DNA of 31,385 nucleotides, from NCBI GenBank assembly GCA_910587955.1, contig CAJUNN010000036.1, positions 839 to 32,223 of the forward strand, read 5' to 3'. A program made the position numbers and the translations under genes. The notes beneath the pieces are model-generated. The model did not search any database and was not told where the DNA came from. It saw nothing but the letters and a program-made list of their open reading frames with translations. Positions 8,441 through 16,084 of the stretch are shown here, in pieces (the stretch's first letter is position 1; every line of letters starts with the position of its first letter). Source of the stretch: an uncultured Lachnospiraceae bacterium. Its GTDB lineage: Bacteria; Bacillota; Clostridia; Lachnospirales; Lachnospiraceae.

Positions 8441-9305
8441 GTTTGTCTTCCTTTCCTTCCGCAAAGGCGGAAACCCTGTTCAGATGCAGCGTCAGATATA
8501 GGATCTCGCCGGCATCAATCTCCCACTTGTAGACACCTGCCAGAAACTTTTCTATTTTTTTCGCACAGGCATAATCAAAGGGACATTTTTCTGCCACGAT
8601 TTCCAAAAGCTCCTCATTGCTTGCCACATCAATCCCTTTCAACTGCCTTCTGACAAAATAGCGCACATGGACCACAAACCTGGAATATGCAAAAGATCTC
8701 TGATCGATTTTGAATCCATAGTGATACTTTGTAATGTCCAGAATGTTCTGGATAATGCCTGTATACAGAATTGTCTCTGTCATATCCCGTTGGCTTCCGG
8801 ATTCCTCTGCCTGGGAATTGATAAAGTGTAGAGCCAGAAAAGGAGCCTCCTCGTCCGGGATCCGGACCTTATAAAAATCCTCTATCAGCCGGACCGCTTT
8901 TAAAGCAAAGGCATATTCCTTCGGATAAATTACCCGGATATCCCACTCCAGGGGCGTGCTGAAAAAAGTATTGTTTTTTGCACGTGTTACCACAAAATCC
9001 AGATGATCCGCCATGGCGAGCAGAATGGAATCGCTGCATTTGTAGCCCAGCTCTTTCTCCCCCTCCTCGATAATCCTGCTGGCCAGTACAAGATTATCCG
9101 GCTGGATTATCTGGACCGCCCGCTCCAGATCCGCGTTCTGCATGGTCTCGTCCCTCACCACATAGACCTTCTGGATTTTATCCAGATCTACCTCATCCCC
9201 TTCTCTTTTCCGGAATCCGATGCCGTTTCCTATGGCGACCTGCTCTATGCCGTTTTCGTTCTCCATCAATATGGCGTTATTTCCCAATGGCTTTATAATC
9301 TTCAT
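8427..9305 (-). CDS. licT: LicT/BglG-type transcriptional antiterminator
   Basis: This 292-residue RNA-binding antiterminator has an N-terminal CAT domain (residues 1-56, MKIIKPLGNNAILMENENG) and two PTS regulation domains. All four regulatory histidines are in place: His101 and His160 in PRD1, His213 and His274 in PRD2. By family precedent, EII phosphorylates PRD1 to inhibit it when no beta-glucoside is available, and HPr phosphorylates PRD2 to activate it. The ATG at 9305 has AAGGAGA 8 nt upstream. The gene is preceded by a consensus promoter and a leader terminator overlapping an antiterminator-like site, so it probably controls its own operon. Confidence 0.95.
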   Translation of the reverse strand: MKIIKPLGNNAILMENENGIEQVAIGNGIGFRKREGDEVDLDKIQKVYVVRDETMQNADLERAVQIIQPDNLVLASRIIEEGEKELGYKCSDSILLAMADHLDFVVTRAKNNTFFSTPLEWDIRVIYPKEYAFALKAVRLIEDFYKVRIPDEEAPFLALHFINSQAEESGSQRDMTETILYTGIIQNILDITKYHYGFKIDQRSFAYSRFVVHVRYFVRRQLKGIDVASNEELLEIVAEKCPFDYACAKKIEKFLAGVYKWEIDAGEILYLTLHLNRVSAFAEGKEDKHECD

Positions 9306-9349
9306 CAAACGTTTCTCCTTACAAGGTCTGTTCCTGTAAAAAAGGGCAT

Positions 9350-9390
9350 AAAAAACGGCACAACATCACACCACAGTGCAAGGTTGTACC
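9350..9390 (-). terminator. Leader terminator upstream of licT
   Basis: On the minus strand GGTACAAC (plus 9383-9390) pairs with GTTGTGCC (9357-9364), with one G-U pair. An inner CAC/GTG closes the loop, and GTTTTTT follows directly (9350-9356). It lies between the licT promoter and start codon. Its 5' arm overlaps the antiterminator-like site, as required for LicT control. Confidence 0.85.
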
Positions 9391-9409
9391 GAATTGAATC
9401 GTAATACGC
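9382..9409 (-). promoter_or_regulatory. Ribonucleic antiterminator (RAT)-like site for LicT
   Basis: The 28-nt segment ending ATTCGGTACAACC resembles the LicT/BglG RAT layout: a short stem-loop whose 3' part is shared with the terminator 5' arm. Match to the classical RAT consensus (GGATTGTTACTG...CAGGCAAAACC) is imperfect. The call rests mainly on the overlap with the terminator and the adjacent licT gene. Confidence 0.65.
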
Positions 9410-9422
9410 TTGATTTGTATTT

Positions 9423-9451
9423 ATTATAGCGGAAGCATTTTTGTTTGTCAA
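9423..9451 (-). promoter_or_regulatory. Consensus sigma-A promoter of the licT-PTS-bgl operon
   Basis: On the minus strand TTGACA (9446-9451), a 17-bp spacer and TATAAT (9423-9428) match the housekeeping consensus perfectly. The -35 starts 9 bp after the stop codon of the upstream SIS gene, and no terminator separates the two operons. Readthrough from the mannose-type operon would meet the LicT leader terminator. Confidence 0.9.
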
Positions 9452-9460
9452 CCGGAAAAA

Positions 9461-10210
9461 TCAGAGATTACGGATCCGGTAAAAATACTTATCCACCAGC
9501 TCCTGATTGTGATTGGCACAGTTCTCGTCCATAAAGGCCATATGCCCGTTGTAATAGACATCCGGCCGGAACCCGCGTTTCACCAAAATGTCCACCATCT
9601 CTACCAGGACTGCATTCTGCAGATACACGTTGGGAATGGTGCTGGTTGAACCTACTTTCATGGGAAAACCCTCTATCTCCACAGCCGCGTCTCCGATTAA
9701 AGAACAGTTGTCCAGAACCACATCTGCCACGTCTTTAAGCTTCACCCCGTCCCGGTGTTTGGTTTTTAAATAGCCGCTGTATTCTACCGCCGTAATGCCG
9801 ATGACGGGAATTCCCTTTTCCTTTGCCCGCAGGGCGGCATCCACCGGCGCAATGTTATTTCCCGAATTGGAAATAATGATCATGCAGTCCTTGGGCGTAA
9901 TGCGGTGATAATCCACTATCTTTTTCCCGATTCCGTAGATATTCTCTATCTCATAACTCTTGGTGATCTCAAAGCTGCCTGTAGCACTCTGCTCCAGCAG
10001 GGCGCAGTAATTGGCCGGTGTAGCCGCCCTCCAGAAAGCGTCGTCCGTCACCAGATGGGAATGCCCTGTTCCAAAACCGTAAATGATACCCCCTTTCTGG
10101 GTAGTATCCGCCAGAAGCGCAGCCGCCCGTCCAATGGCCTCCTGCTGAGTTGTTTCGATTTTTTCTACAATTTCCTCCATCACTTTAAAATAAGACTTCC
10201 ATGCTCTCAT
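9461..10210 (-). CDS. SIS-domain phosphosugar-binding protein (sugar isomerase/UPF0309-like), copy 1
   Basis: This 249-residue single-SIS-domain protein binds phosphorylated sugars. It shows YGFGTGHSHL (about 45-54) and MIIISNSGNNIAPVDAAL (about 110-127), the phosphate-binding serine loop. A late GDAAVEIEGFPMKVGSTST segment is shared with the second SIS protein in this operon. Proteins of this type are annotated as sugar isomerase-domain proteins, but few have a proven reaction. Expected roles are isomerisation or deglycation of the PTS product. ATG 10210 is chosen because GAGGAG lies 7 nt upstream; the ATG at 10216 is too close to it. It is the last gene of the mannose-family PTS operon, 14 bp after the PRD regulator. 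Confidence 0.88.
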   Translation of the reverse strand: MRAWKSYFKVMEEIVEKIETTQQEAIGRAAALLADTTQKGGIIYGFGTGHSHLVTDDAFWRAATPANYCALLEQSATGSFEITKSYEIENIYGIGKKIVDYHRITPKDCMIIISNSGNNIAPVDAALRAKEKGIPVIGITAVEYSGYLKTKHRDGVKLKDVADVVLDNCSLIGDAAVEIEGFPMKVGSTSTIPNVYLQNAVLVEMVDILVKRGFRPDVYYNGHMAFMDENCANHNQELVDKYFYRIRNL

Positions 10211-10224
10211 TCCCATGCTCCTCT

Positions 10225-12141
10225 CTACCCTTCCTTAAGGGTCTCCAGCAGCGTCTCATAGGACCGGCTGCGTTCAAACTTTTGTATCTTAGACTTATCT
10301 TCGCACCAGGCTGCTGCCATTTCGTAAATCTGGGTTACAATCTCCTTATCCTTCTCCCGGTTCATATTCAGAAGGAAAATGTATTTTACATTCGTCTTCT
10401 CCCACAAAACTTCATGCTTGAGACAAATAAACGCCACAAAAGGCTGAGGCGCGTCCACCCGGGAATGAAGACATGCCGTACCGTTCCCCGTCTCGTTCCC
10501 CAGATCGTAGATGCGGCCGCAGAGCTTTTCCGCCACCGGACAGGAAAACCGGGCCTGAAGCATCAGCCGGAAGCATTCTTTTGCATCCTCTCTGGAACGG
10601 CAGGAAACACCGCTTATAAAAAATTCCCGGTGCAGATACTTCTCCGGCCTTAAGCCGCTCCGGTGGCTGCTCTGAAGAAGCTTTAATATTTGACTATGGT
10701 AAGCCTCCACCTGATCCTTCACGTACACCAGAGGGACTTCTATGGGCTCATTGATGGGCACCGTTGTCACCACAATATCATCCGCTTCAAAAGGGAAATG
10801 CTCCAGTTCAAAGGCGTCGCAGGTCACAACCTCCTCCATAAAGCCTTTAAAATCCTCATTCAGCCGGTTCAGGGTCACAATCATTTCCGGCCTGCCGTAG
10901 CCGCTGACCAGAATCAGCCTCTTCTTCCGCCGATGCAGCCGGCGGCTCAGCGCCAGGTTAAAATAGACCACTAAATAGGCCAGTTCATTTTCATCCAGCC
11001 GGATCCGGAAATGTTCCTTCAAAATATCTCCCACCAGAAGGCTAATTTCCACCGCGTAGGGATAATGGCAGATATACTGCATATACTGAGGATTCCGGAT
11101 AGACATGTTCAAATACAGCCGCTTCACCATAGCCTGGATATGAAGGTTTAAAAAGCTGTAGAGATCTCCGTCCTCCCGGATATTTATAGGAAACCTGGCT
11201 TCAACCTCACGGCAGAGGTCAGACATCACCCGGTCGTCCACCCGGCTGCAGACAGAAAAAACCCCGCTGCTGTCCGCAATAGCCTTGGCAATCATGTGCA
11301 TGGCCAGATAAATCACCTCATCCGGCGGATAGATCACATGCAGCTGTTCTTCCAGTTTCTCCTTCAGCTCCAGGGCTGCCCGGTATTCCCGGGACGCCGT
11401 AACTTCCCGGCGGATCTTTTCATCAATCTCCACATACTGGTAGAACCGGATCCGCCGGATCCCAATCATTATGTGGATCACCATATTCTGGACGGACAGA
11501 TCGGAAAACCGGATTCCGTTCCGGTTCAGAACGTGCAGAAGCGCCTCCCGGATATAGCGTATCTGATTTTGGTTGTATTCGCTTAAAAACATGGTGTTCT
11601 CGTGGGCGTAAAACACGTCTTCCGTATCCTGGAAAAAGGCCACCCGGATACACTTGCGCTTTTGCATCTCGCTTCCCTCCAGGTGAATTCCCTCATTCCC
11701 CTGGAGCATAGACATATCATAGCTTTTCAGGAAGCTCCGCACCTTCCGCACATCATGAGAAACCGTATTCCGGCTTACAAATAGCTCATCCGCCAGATCT
11801 CCAATACGGATGGGATAATCTACCGAGAGCAGCTTGCGGATTATGTACTCCTCCCGCTCTTTCTGAGTCATAGGCAGCCGATCCATCTGCTGTCTATGAA
11901 AAGTTTTTTGAAGAGACTGAAACCGGGATTCCTCTTTTACCTGCAGGCGGTATCCGCTGCCCCGCTTTACAAGGAGTTCACATCCAAACGAAGGCAAATC
12001 CTTCCGAAGCTCTTTTAAAATCGTCTTCATGGTCCGCACACTTACCCGAAGCTCTTTCGCCAGCATTTCACTGGTCACATAATCCTCCTGTGACTGTAAA
12101 AAAGCAAGAACCTTCATTTCTCTTTGTTGAAGCTGACCCAT
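10225..12141 (-). CDS. PRD-containing transcriptional regulator (MtlR/LicR-like, HTH-PRD-PRD-EIIB-EIIA)
   Basis: The 638-residue product has an N-terminal helix-turn-helix (residues 5-70), a second HTH/Mga-like region (95-160), PRD1 (about 190-295), PRD2 (about 300-400), an EIIB-like domain (about 407-490) and an EIIA-like domain (about 495-638). PRD1 keeps His223 and His282, and PRD2 keeps His334. The fourth PRD position is Tyr393 (YLVVYF). The EIIB-like domain reads LILVSGYG with no phospho-cysteine at the usual spot, while EIIA keeps His559 (ACLHSR). So only part of the usual phosphorylation network remains. It has no sigma-54 domain and so is not LevR. It sits 15 bp behind the C-S lyase gene and probably controls this operon. 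The Shine-Dalgarno at 12141 is weak. Confidence 0.9.
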   Translation of the reverse strand: MGQLQQREMKVLAFLQSQEDYVTSEMLAKELRVSVRTMKTILKELRKDLPSFGCELLVKRGSGYRLQVKEESRFQSLQKTFHRQQMDRLPMTQKEREEYIIRKLLSVDYPIRIGDLADELFVSRNTVSHDVRKVRSFLKSYDMSMLQGNEGIHLEGSEMQKRKCIRVAFFQDTEDVFYAHENTMFLSEYNQNQIRYIREALLHVLNRNGIRFSDLSVQNMVIHIMIGIRRIRFYQYVEIDEKIRREVTASREYRAALELKEKLEEQLHVIYPPDEVIYLAMHMIAKAIADSSGVFSVCSRVDDRVMSDLCREVEARFPINIREDGDLYSFLNLHIQAMVKRLYLNMSIRNPQYMQYICHYPYAVEISLLVGDILKEHFRIRLDENELAYLVVYFNLALSRRLHRRKKRLILVSGYGRPEMIVTLNRLNEDFKGFMEEVVTCDAFELEHFPFEADDIVVTTVPINEPIEVPLVYVKDQVEAYHSQILKLLQSSHRSGLRPEKYLHREFFISGVSCRSREDAKECFRLMLQARFSCPVAEKLCGRIYDLGNETGNGTACLHSRVDAPQPFVAFICLKHEVLWEKTNVKYIFLLNMNREKDKEIVTQIYEMAAAWCEDKSKIQKFERSRSYETLLETLKEG

Positions 12142-12156
12142 GATCTCACATCCTTT

Positions 12157-13341
12157 TCAGGTAAGACAGCCGTTTTCTTTCAGCCACGCAGTCATGCGGC
12201 AAAGCCCCTCCTCAAGGGTCCTGCGGGGACAAGCCAGGTTCACCCTGAGAAAATCCGCATACGCATCTCCAAAGCCCTCCCCTGCCTGAAATTCTACATG
12301 TCCTTCTCTTTTCAGACGTTCGCAGAAATTCTCCGGCATAGGAAGAGCTCCCATGTCCATCCAGCCCAGGTATGTGGCCTGGGGAATAGAAAAATCTATT
12401 TCCGGGGCTTTTTCTTTCAGATAGTTCTCCATAAACCGGAAATTTTTATAAATATAGGAAACACAGGCGTCTTTCCAGGTGTCCCCGTGCCGGTATGCCG
12501 CCTTCATAGCCTCCATCGCAAACAGATTGACGCTGGAAAGCCCGCAGGCCTTGGCAATGGCGGCAAATTTCCTTCCCAGGGCCGGATTCTTTACAATGGC
12601 ATAGGATATCTTAAGCCCTGCCAGATTAAATGTCTTCGTGGCCGATCCCAGAAGAATCACCCGGTCATTCCGGCACCCGTCGCAGGCCAGTACGGACACA
12701 TGCTTCGTTCCCGGAAAGACAATATCCGCATGAATCTCATCCGACACCACATAGAGGCCGTAGCGCCCGCACAGATCCAAAAGCTTTTCCAGCTCATCTC
12801 TGCTCCAGCAGCGTCCCACCGGATTGTGGGGATTGCACAGGAGGAACATGCGGATGGAGGGATCCGCTTTCAGCTTCGCCTCAAAATCTTCCAGATCCAT
12901 CTCCCAGACATCCCCGTTTCTTCTCAGGGGACTGTACACCACCCGGCGTCCCAGGCTTTCCGGTGTTCGGAAGAAGGGAGGGTAAACCGGAGGCTGCACA
13001 ATCACCTTCTCCTCCGGCCGCACCAGCCATTCTATCAATGTGTAAAAGCCATAGACCACCCCGGTATTCCAGACAATCTCTTCCTCACTCACTTCGATAT
13101 GGTGCTGCCGGCTCTCCCAGTCAATGACTGCCCGGACCAGATCTTTTCCCACGTCCGTGTAGCCATAGACGGGATGTCCCGCACGCCGGATCACTGCATT
13201 TTGCACCTCCTCCATACAGGGAAAATCCATGTCTGCCACCCACAGGGGCACCACGTCCCGAAGACCGTACCGGCTCTCATACCGATCCCATTTGGTGCTG
13301 TCCGTATTCCTTCTGTCACATATCTGATCAAATGATAGCAT
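12157..13341 (-). CDS. MalY/PatB-type PLP-dependent C-S lyase / aminotransferase
   Basis: The 394-residue fold-type I PLP enzyme shows the MalY/PatB signatures: VPLWVADMDFP (31-41), NPHNPVGR (170-177), SDEIHADI (200-207) and the PLP lysine in SATKTFNLAG (Lys236). Characterised relatives cleave C-S bonds of cystathionine or cysteine S-conjugates to pyruvate, ammonia and a thiol. E. coli MalY also acts as a regulator and is encoded beside a PTS gene (malX). Here the gene lies inside a mannose-family PTS operon between EIIB and the PRD regulator, with an AAGGAAGGG ribosome site. That context suggests either a sugar-thioconjugate substrate or a MalY-like regulatory role; neither is shown by the sequence. 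Confidence 0.9.
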   Translation of the reverse strand: MLSFDQICDRRNTDSTKWDRYESRYGLRDVVPLWVADMDFPCMEEVQNAVIRRAGHPVYGYTDVGKDLVRAVIDWESRQHHIEVSEEEIVWNTGVVYGFYTLIEWLVRPEEKVIVQPPVYPPFFRTPESLGRRVVYSPLRRNGDVWEMDLEDFEAKLKADPSIRMFLLCNPHNPVGRCWSRDELEKLLDLCGRYGLYVVSDEIHADIVFPGTKHVSVLACDGCRNDRVILLGSATKTFNLAGLKISYAIVKNPALGRKFAAIAKACGLSSVNLFAMEAMKAAYRHGDTWKDACVSYIYKNFRFMENYLKEKAPEIDFSIPQATYLGWMDMGALPMPENFCERLKREGHVEFQAGEGFGDAYADFLRVNLACPRRTLEEGLCRMTAWLKENGCLT

Positions 13342-13373
13342 TTTATCCCTTCCTTTGGCAACTGCCTCCGCTC

Positions 13374-13865
13374 TTAAAATTTATTCAGTGTTATCATCAA
13401 ATCTTCGTCGGAATTGTCCGGAACCATTTTTCCCGTCAGCTTCACGCCCCGGTTGTTCAACTCCTTTAACTCTTCAATTTCCTCCGGCAGCAGGTTGATG
13501 GTTTTATATAAGCTCACCGTTCCCTCCCGGGCCGGCACATTCCCCACGTTGACTGCGTCGATCTCCACTCCCGCGTCGATCAGCCGCAGAACATCCGAGG
13601 GACGGCGGACTACCAGAATCACCCTCTGCCCGGCATATTTTCCGGCCGCCAGATTGGAAGCCGCCGTTTTCACATCCAAAAAGGAAGATTTCAGCCCGGC
13701 CGGCACGGCAAGCCTCAGAGCCGCTTTCTGGACCTCATTGTCATACATAGCATCGTTGGCCAGCATAATCCTGGTAGCTCCCACTGCATTGCACCAGTAT
13801 ACCGCCACCTGCCCGTGAATCAGCCTGTCGTCAATCCGGACATGCACAAGTCCCTTTGAAGCCAT
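13374..13865 (-). CDS. PTS mannose/fructose/sorbose family EIIB, copy 1
   Basis: This 163-residue cytoplasmic EIIB passes phosphate from EIIA to the incoming sugar. The active-site histidine lies in HVRIDDRLIHGQVAVYW (His17). The full-length Man-type EIIB fold is present, with the family's terminal segment RGVKLTGKMVPDNSDEDL. The ATG follows TAGGAGG at good spacing. It starts 11 bp after the EIID stop and is followed 32 bp later by the C-S lyase gene. A divergent second EIIB is at 16498-16986. Confidence 0.95.
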   Translation of the reverse strand: MASKGLVHVRIDDRLIHGQVAVYWCNAVGATRIMLANDAMYDNEVQKAALRLAVPAGLKSSFLDVKTAASNLAAGKYAGQRVILVVRRPSDVLRLIDAGVEIDAVNVGNVPAREGTVSLYKTINLLPEEIEELKELNNRGVKLTGKMVPDNSDEDLMITLNKF

Positions 13866-13876
13866 CTTTTTTCCTC

Positions 13877-14674
13877 CTATCCCAGTATTCCCAGCACGCT
13901 TAACACGATACCCAGGGCCATAACAAACAGAATTGCCTTGAAAGAACTCATGCCCTTCTTCCCCAGCAGCCAGTAGATCAGGGCTACCAAAGCCACGGGA
14001 ACCAGGGAAGGCATGATCTGGTTTAAAACACTTTGCAGTTCCAAAGATACCTCGCCGGAAGAGAATACAAAGGGCACCCTGGCATTGATCACGCTGGGAA
14101 TCAGCGCTCCCACCACCGTAATTCCCAAAACCCCGGCAGCCGCAGTCAGACGGTTCATTTTCTCACCCATGGTTGTTATAATCCTGGTTCCTTCCCGGTA
14201 GCCCAGCATCATAAACCGCCCCCGCAGAAAGGTGCGGACAGCTCCCCAAATCAGATAGAGCACAATGCCGATGGGATTGCCCTCCAGAGCCATATAAGCT
14301 CCGATGGAAAAGAAAATGGTATTTGCAATCACGCCGAACAAGGTATCGCCAATGCTGGCCAGGGGACCCATCAGCGCCGTTTTAATTGAGCTCACCGTAG
14401 ACAGGGCATTTACGCCGTCCTGTTCCTCCAATGCGCAGTCAATTCCCAGGATAAGCTCTGCAAACTCCTGATGCGTGTTAAAAAACTGAAGCTGTGTCTG
14501 CAAAGCTTTTTTCATGTCTTCTTTCTCGGGGTAAAGCTTTTTCAGAACCGGCATCATGGAATAGCAGTATCCAAGCCCCTGCATTTTCTCATAGTTCCAG
14601 GCAGCCTCCCCCAGGAAATACCATCTCCAGCGCACTTTTTTCAAATCGTTTTTCGTCAATGTGTTATTCGTCAT
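13877..14674 (-). CDS. PTS mannose family EIID
   Basis: This 265-residue membrane subunit forms the sugar channel with EIIC. It starts with the EIID signature (LTKNDLKKVRWRWYFLGEAA, near residue 6) and contains MGPLASIGDTLFGV and ALVALIYWLLGKKG. The hydrophobic C-terminus ends in a transmembrane segment. ATG 14674 is chosen because GGGAGG lies 8 nt upstream; a second ATG 3 nt earlier is possible. It overlaps the EIIC stop by 11 bp, so the two membrane subunits are translationally coupled. Confidence 0.95.
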   Translation of the reverse strand: MTNNTLTKNDLKKVRWRWYFLGEAAWNYEKMQGLGYCYSMMPVLKKLYPEKEDMKKALQTQLQFFNTHQEFAELILGIDCALEEQDGVNALSTVSSIKTALMGPLASIGDTLFGVIANTIFFSIGAYMALEGNPIGIVLYLIWGAVRTFLRGRFMMLGYREGTRIITTMGEKMNRLTAAAGVLGITVVGALIPSVINARVPFVFSSGEVSLELQSVLNQIMPSLVPVALVALIYWLLGKKGMSSFKAILFVMALGIVLSVLGILG

Positions 14675-15437
14675 CATCCATACCTCCCGTCTCAGCTTTT
14701 GCCTCGTTGAAACCGCCCTGGCGATAGAACAAAAGCGCCAGCGCCAAACCGCAGATTGCCACTCCAAGCATGGGAACTCCCAGATACGCTGCCAGCACAA
14801 ACCCCATCAGCAGATAGGGAATGTATTTTTTCGTAGGCAGGTAGCGGAGCAGAATTGCAATACCTACTGCCGGGAGAAGCCCTCCTGCTACCTTCAGCCC
14901 GGAGCTTAACCATACCGGGAAATAACTTACAAAAGAAGTAACCACCTTGGATCCAAGAATCAGGCAGATAAATACGGGAACGGCACGGCTTAACCCCCAC
15001 ATGAGCACGCCCAGGATATTCATCATCTCAATCTTTTTTAAATTGACCTCCTCCGCATACTTGTCCGCCTGATGCTGGAAAAAGGTATTTGCAAAGCGGG
15101 CCAGAACGTCAATCTGCACCAACAGCATTCCTGCCGGCACCGCAAGGCCGATGCCGAACTCCTCTCCCTGGCCGGAAATCACCCCCAGGGCCGTTCCAAT
15201 CAGGGCCGCAGACATAAAGTCCGGGATGGAAGAACCGCCGAAATTGCTCACACCCAGAACCATCAGCTGCAGGGTGGCTCCCACCGTAAGGCCAAAGGCC
15301 AGATCTCCCATAACAATGCCTGCAAAGCAGCCTGCAAGCAAAGGCCTGTTCAAGCCAAAATCCGAATGGATTTGATCGTTGATAGCTACAAAGGCATAAA
15401 GTGACAGCAGTATAATCTGTATTACACGCAATTCCAT
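14664..15437 (-). CDS. PTS mannose family EIIC
   Basis: This 257-residue polytopic EIIC is the substrate-recognising membrane subunit with EIID. It shows typical early motifs (GLNRPLLAGCFAGIVMGD, about residues 28-45; GATLQLMVLGVSNFGGSSIPD, about 53-73) and several hydrophobic helices. The ATG has AAAGGGGA 7 nt upstream and begins 15 bp after the first EIIA gene. Substrate cannot be deduced from sequence; the family covers mannose, fructose, sorbose, amino sugars and Amadori compounds. Confidence 0.95.
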   Translation of the reverse strand: MELRVIQIILLSLYAFVAINDQIHSDFGLNRPLLAGCFAGIVMGDLAFGLTVGATLQLMVLGVSNFGGSSIPDFMSAALIGTALGVISGQGEEFGIGLAVPAGMLLVQIDVLARFANTFFQHQADKYAEEVNLKKIEMMNILGVLMWGLSRAVPVFICLILGSKVVTSFVSYFPVWLSSGLKVAGGLLPAVGIAILLRYLPTKKYIPYLLMGFVLAAYLGVPMLGVAICGLALALLFYRQGGFNEAKAETGGMDDDE

Positions 15438-15452
15438 CTTATATTCCCCTTT

Positions 15453-15878
15453 CTACTCATCTTCATCTACATCATAATTTCCCTGGGCCAGGCGGGCGTT
15501 TACATCTACGATATTGCTGCACCCTTCCCTCAAAAGGGCATCTGCGCTTATATCCAAATCTTCTCCCCGCCTGGAATAGGCTTCCATTATCATGGGAAGA
15601 TTGATGCCCGCCACCATGCGCCATTTTTTTCCGCAGTCCATAAGCCGGGACACGGCCCCCATGCAGGGGGAACCTCCGAACAGGTCGCAGAGCACCAGCA
15701 GCCCGCAAGTGCTTTCCCAGTCTACACGTTCTTCTAATTTTTTCCCAAATTCCTCCGGCGACTCCCCCTCCATCAGCGAAGCCCACCGTATCTTTGGCTC
15801 TTCACCAAAAATCATCTCCATGGTCCGGTAGAAGCCTTCCGCTAGATGACCGTGTGAGAGAATCAAAATATCATACAA
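15453..15878 (-). CDS. PTS mannose family EIIA, copy 1 (adjacent to EIIC)
   Basis: This 141-residue EIIA accepts phosphate from HPr on the histidine in ILILSHGHLAEGFYRTM (His9 by family position). It retains LCDLFGGSPCMGA (about 63-75), the conserved loop of EIIA-Man, and VAGINLPMIMEA (about 91-102). The start is TTG, with AGGAGG 7 nt upstream; the ATG nearby is out of frame. This is the EIIA expected to work with the downstream EIIC/EIID/EIIB. It is separated from the upstream EIIA copy by about 200 bp of structured repeats. Confidence 0.93.
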   Translation of the reverse strand: MYDILILSHGHLAEGFYRTMEMIFGEEPKIRWASLMEGESPEEFGKKLEERVDWESTCGLLVLCDLFGGSPCMGAVSRLMDCGKKWRMVAGINLPMIMEAYSRRGEDLDISADALLREGCSNIVDVNARLAQGNYDVDEDE

Positions 15879-15897
15879 ACTTATTCCTCCTATTTTT

Positions 15898-15976
15898 AGT
15901 TCCGCTTTTATTCCAGTTCCGCTCTATCCCTACAGAGCCTCTTGCTTTCGGGCTCTTCCGGGATTTCGCTGTTTTA
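15898..15976 (-). repeat. Dispersed structured repeat, short copy R1
   Basis: On the minus strand the unit reads from TAAAACAGCGAAATCCCGGAAG to AGCGGAACTGGAATAAAAG. It is an internally shortened version of the neighbouring copy and lacks the GTAAGGGGG block. A hairpin AGAGCC/GGCTCT remains. The tail motif GCGGAACT is repeated once more before the EIIA ribosome binding site. Confidence 0.8.
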
Positions 15977-15978
15977 TG

Positions 15979-16084
15979 ATTTCAGTTCCGCTCCATCCCT
16001 GCATAGCCCCCTTACTGGCACGGCTTCCAGCCGCATTCTGCGTCTGTAATCCGTGCCGGGCTCTTCCGGGATTCCGCTGTTTTA
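15979..16084 (-). repeat. Dispersed structured repeat, full copy R2, overlapping a stop codon
   Basis: On the minus strand it begins exactly at the TAA of the second EIIA gene (AATAAAACAGCGGAATCCCGG) and ends AGCGGAACTG. The outer stem is GGCACGG (plus 16017-16023) with CCGTGCC (16051-16057). An inner hairpin is CGCA (16032-16035)/TGCG (16039-16042). It aligns with 5045-5147 block by block but carries different stem bases with conserved pairing. Confidence 0.85.

Noticed and set aside
12124..13335. 403-residue plus-strand frame opposite the C-S lyase gene
   Set aside because: Antisense to a gene with all PLP-enzyme motifs; low-complexity composition typical of shadows.
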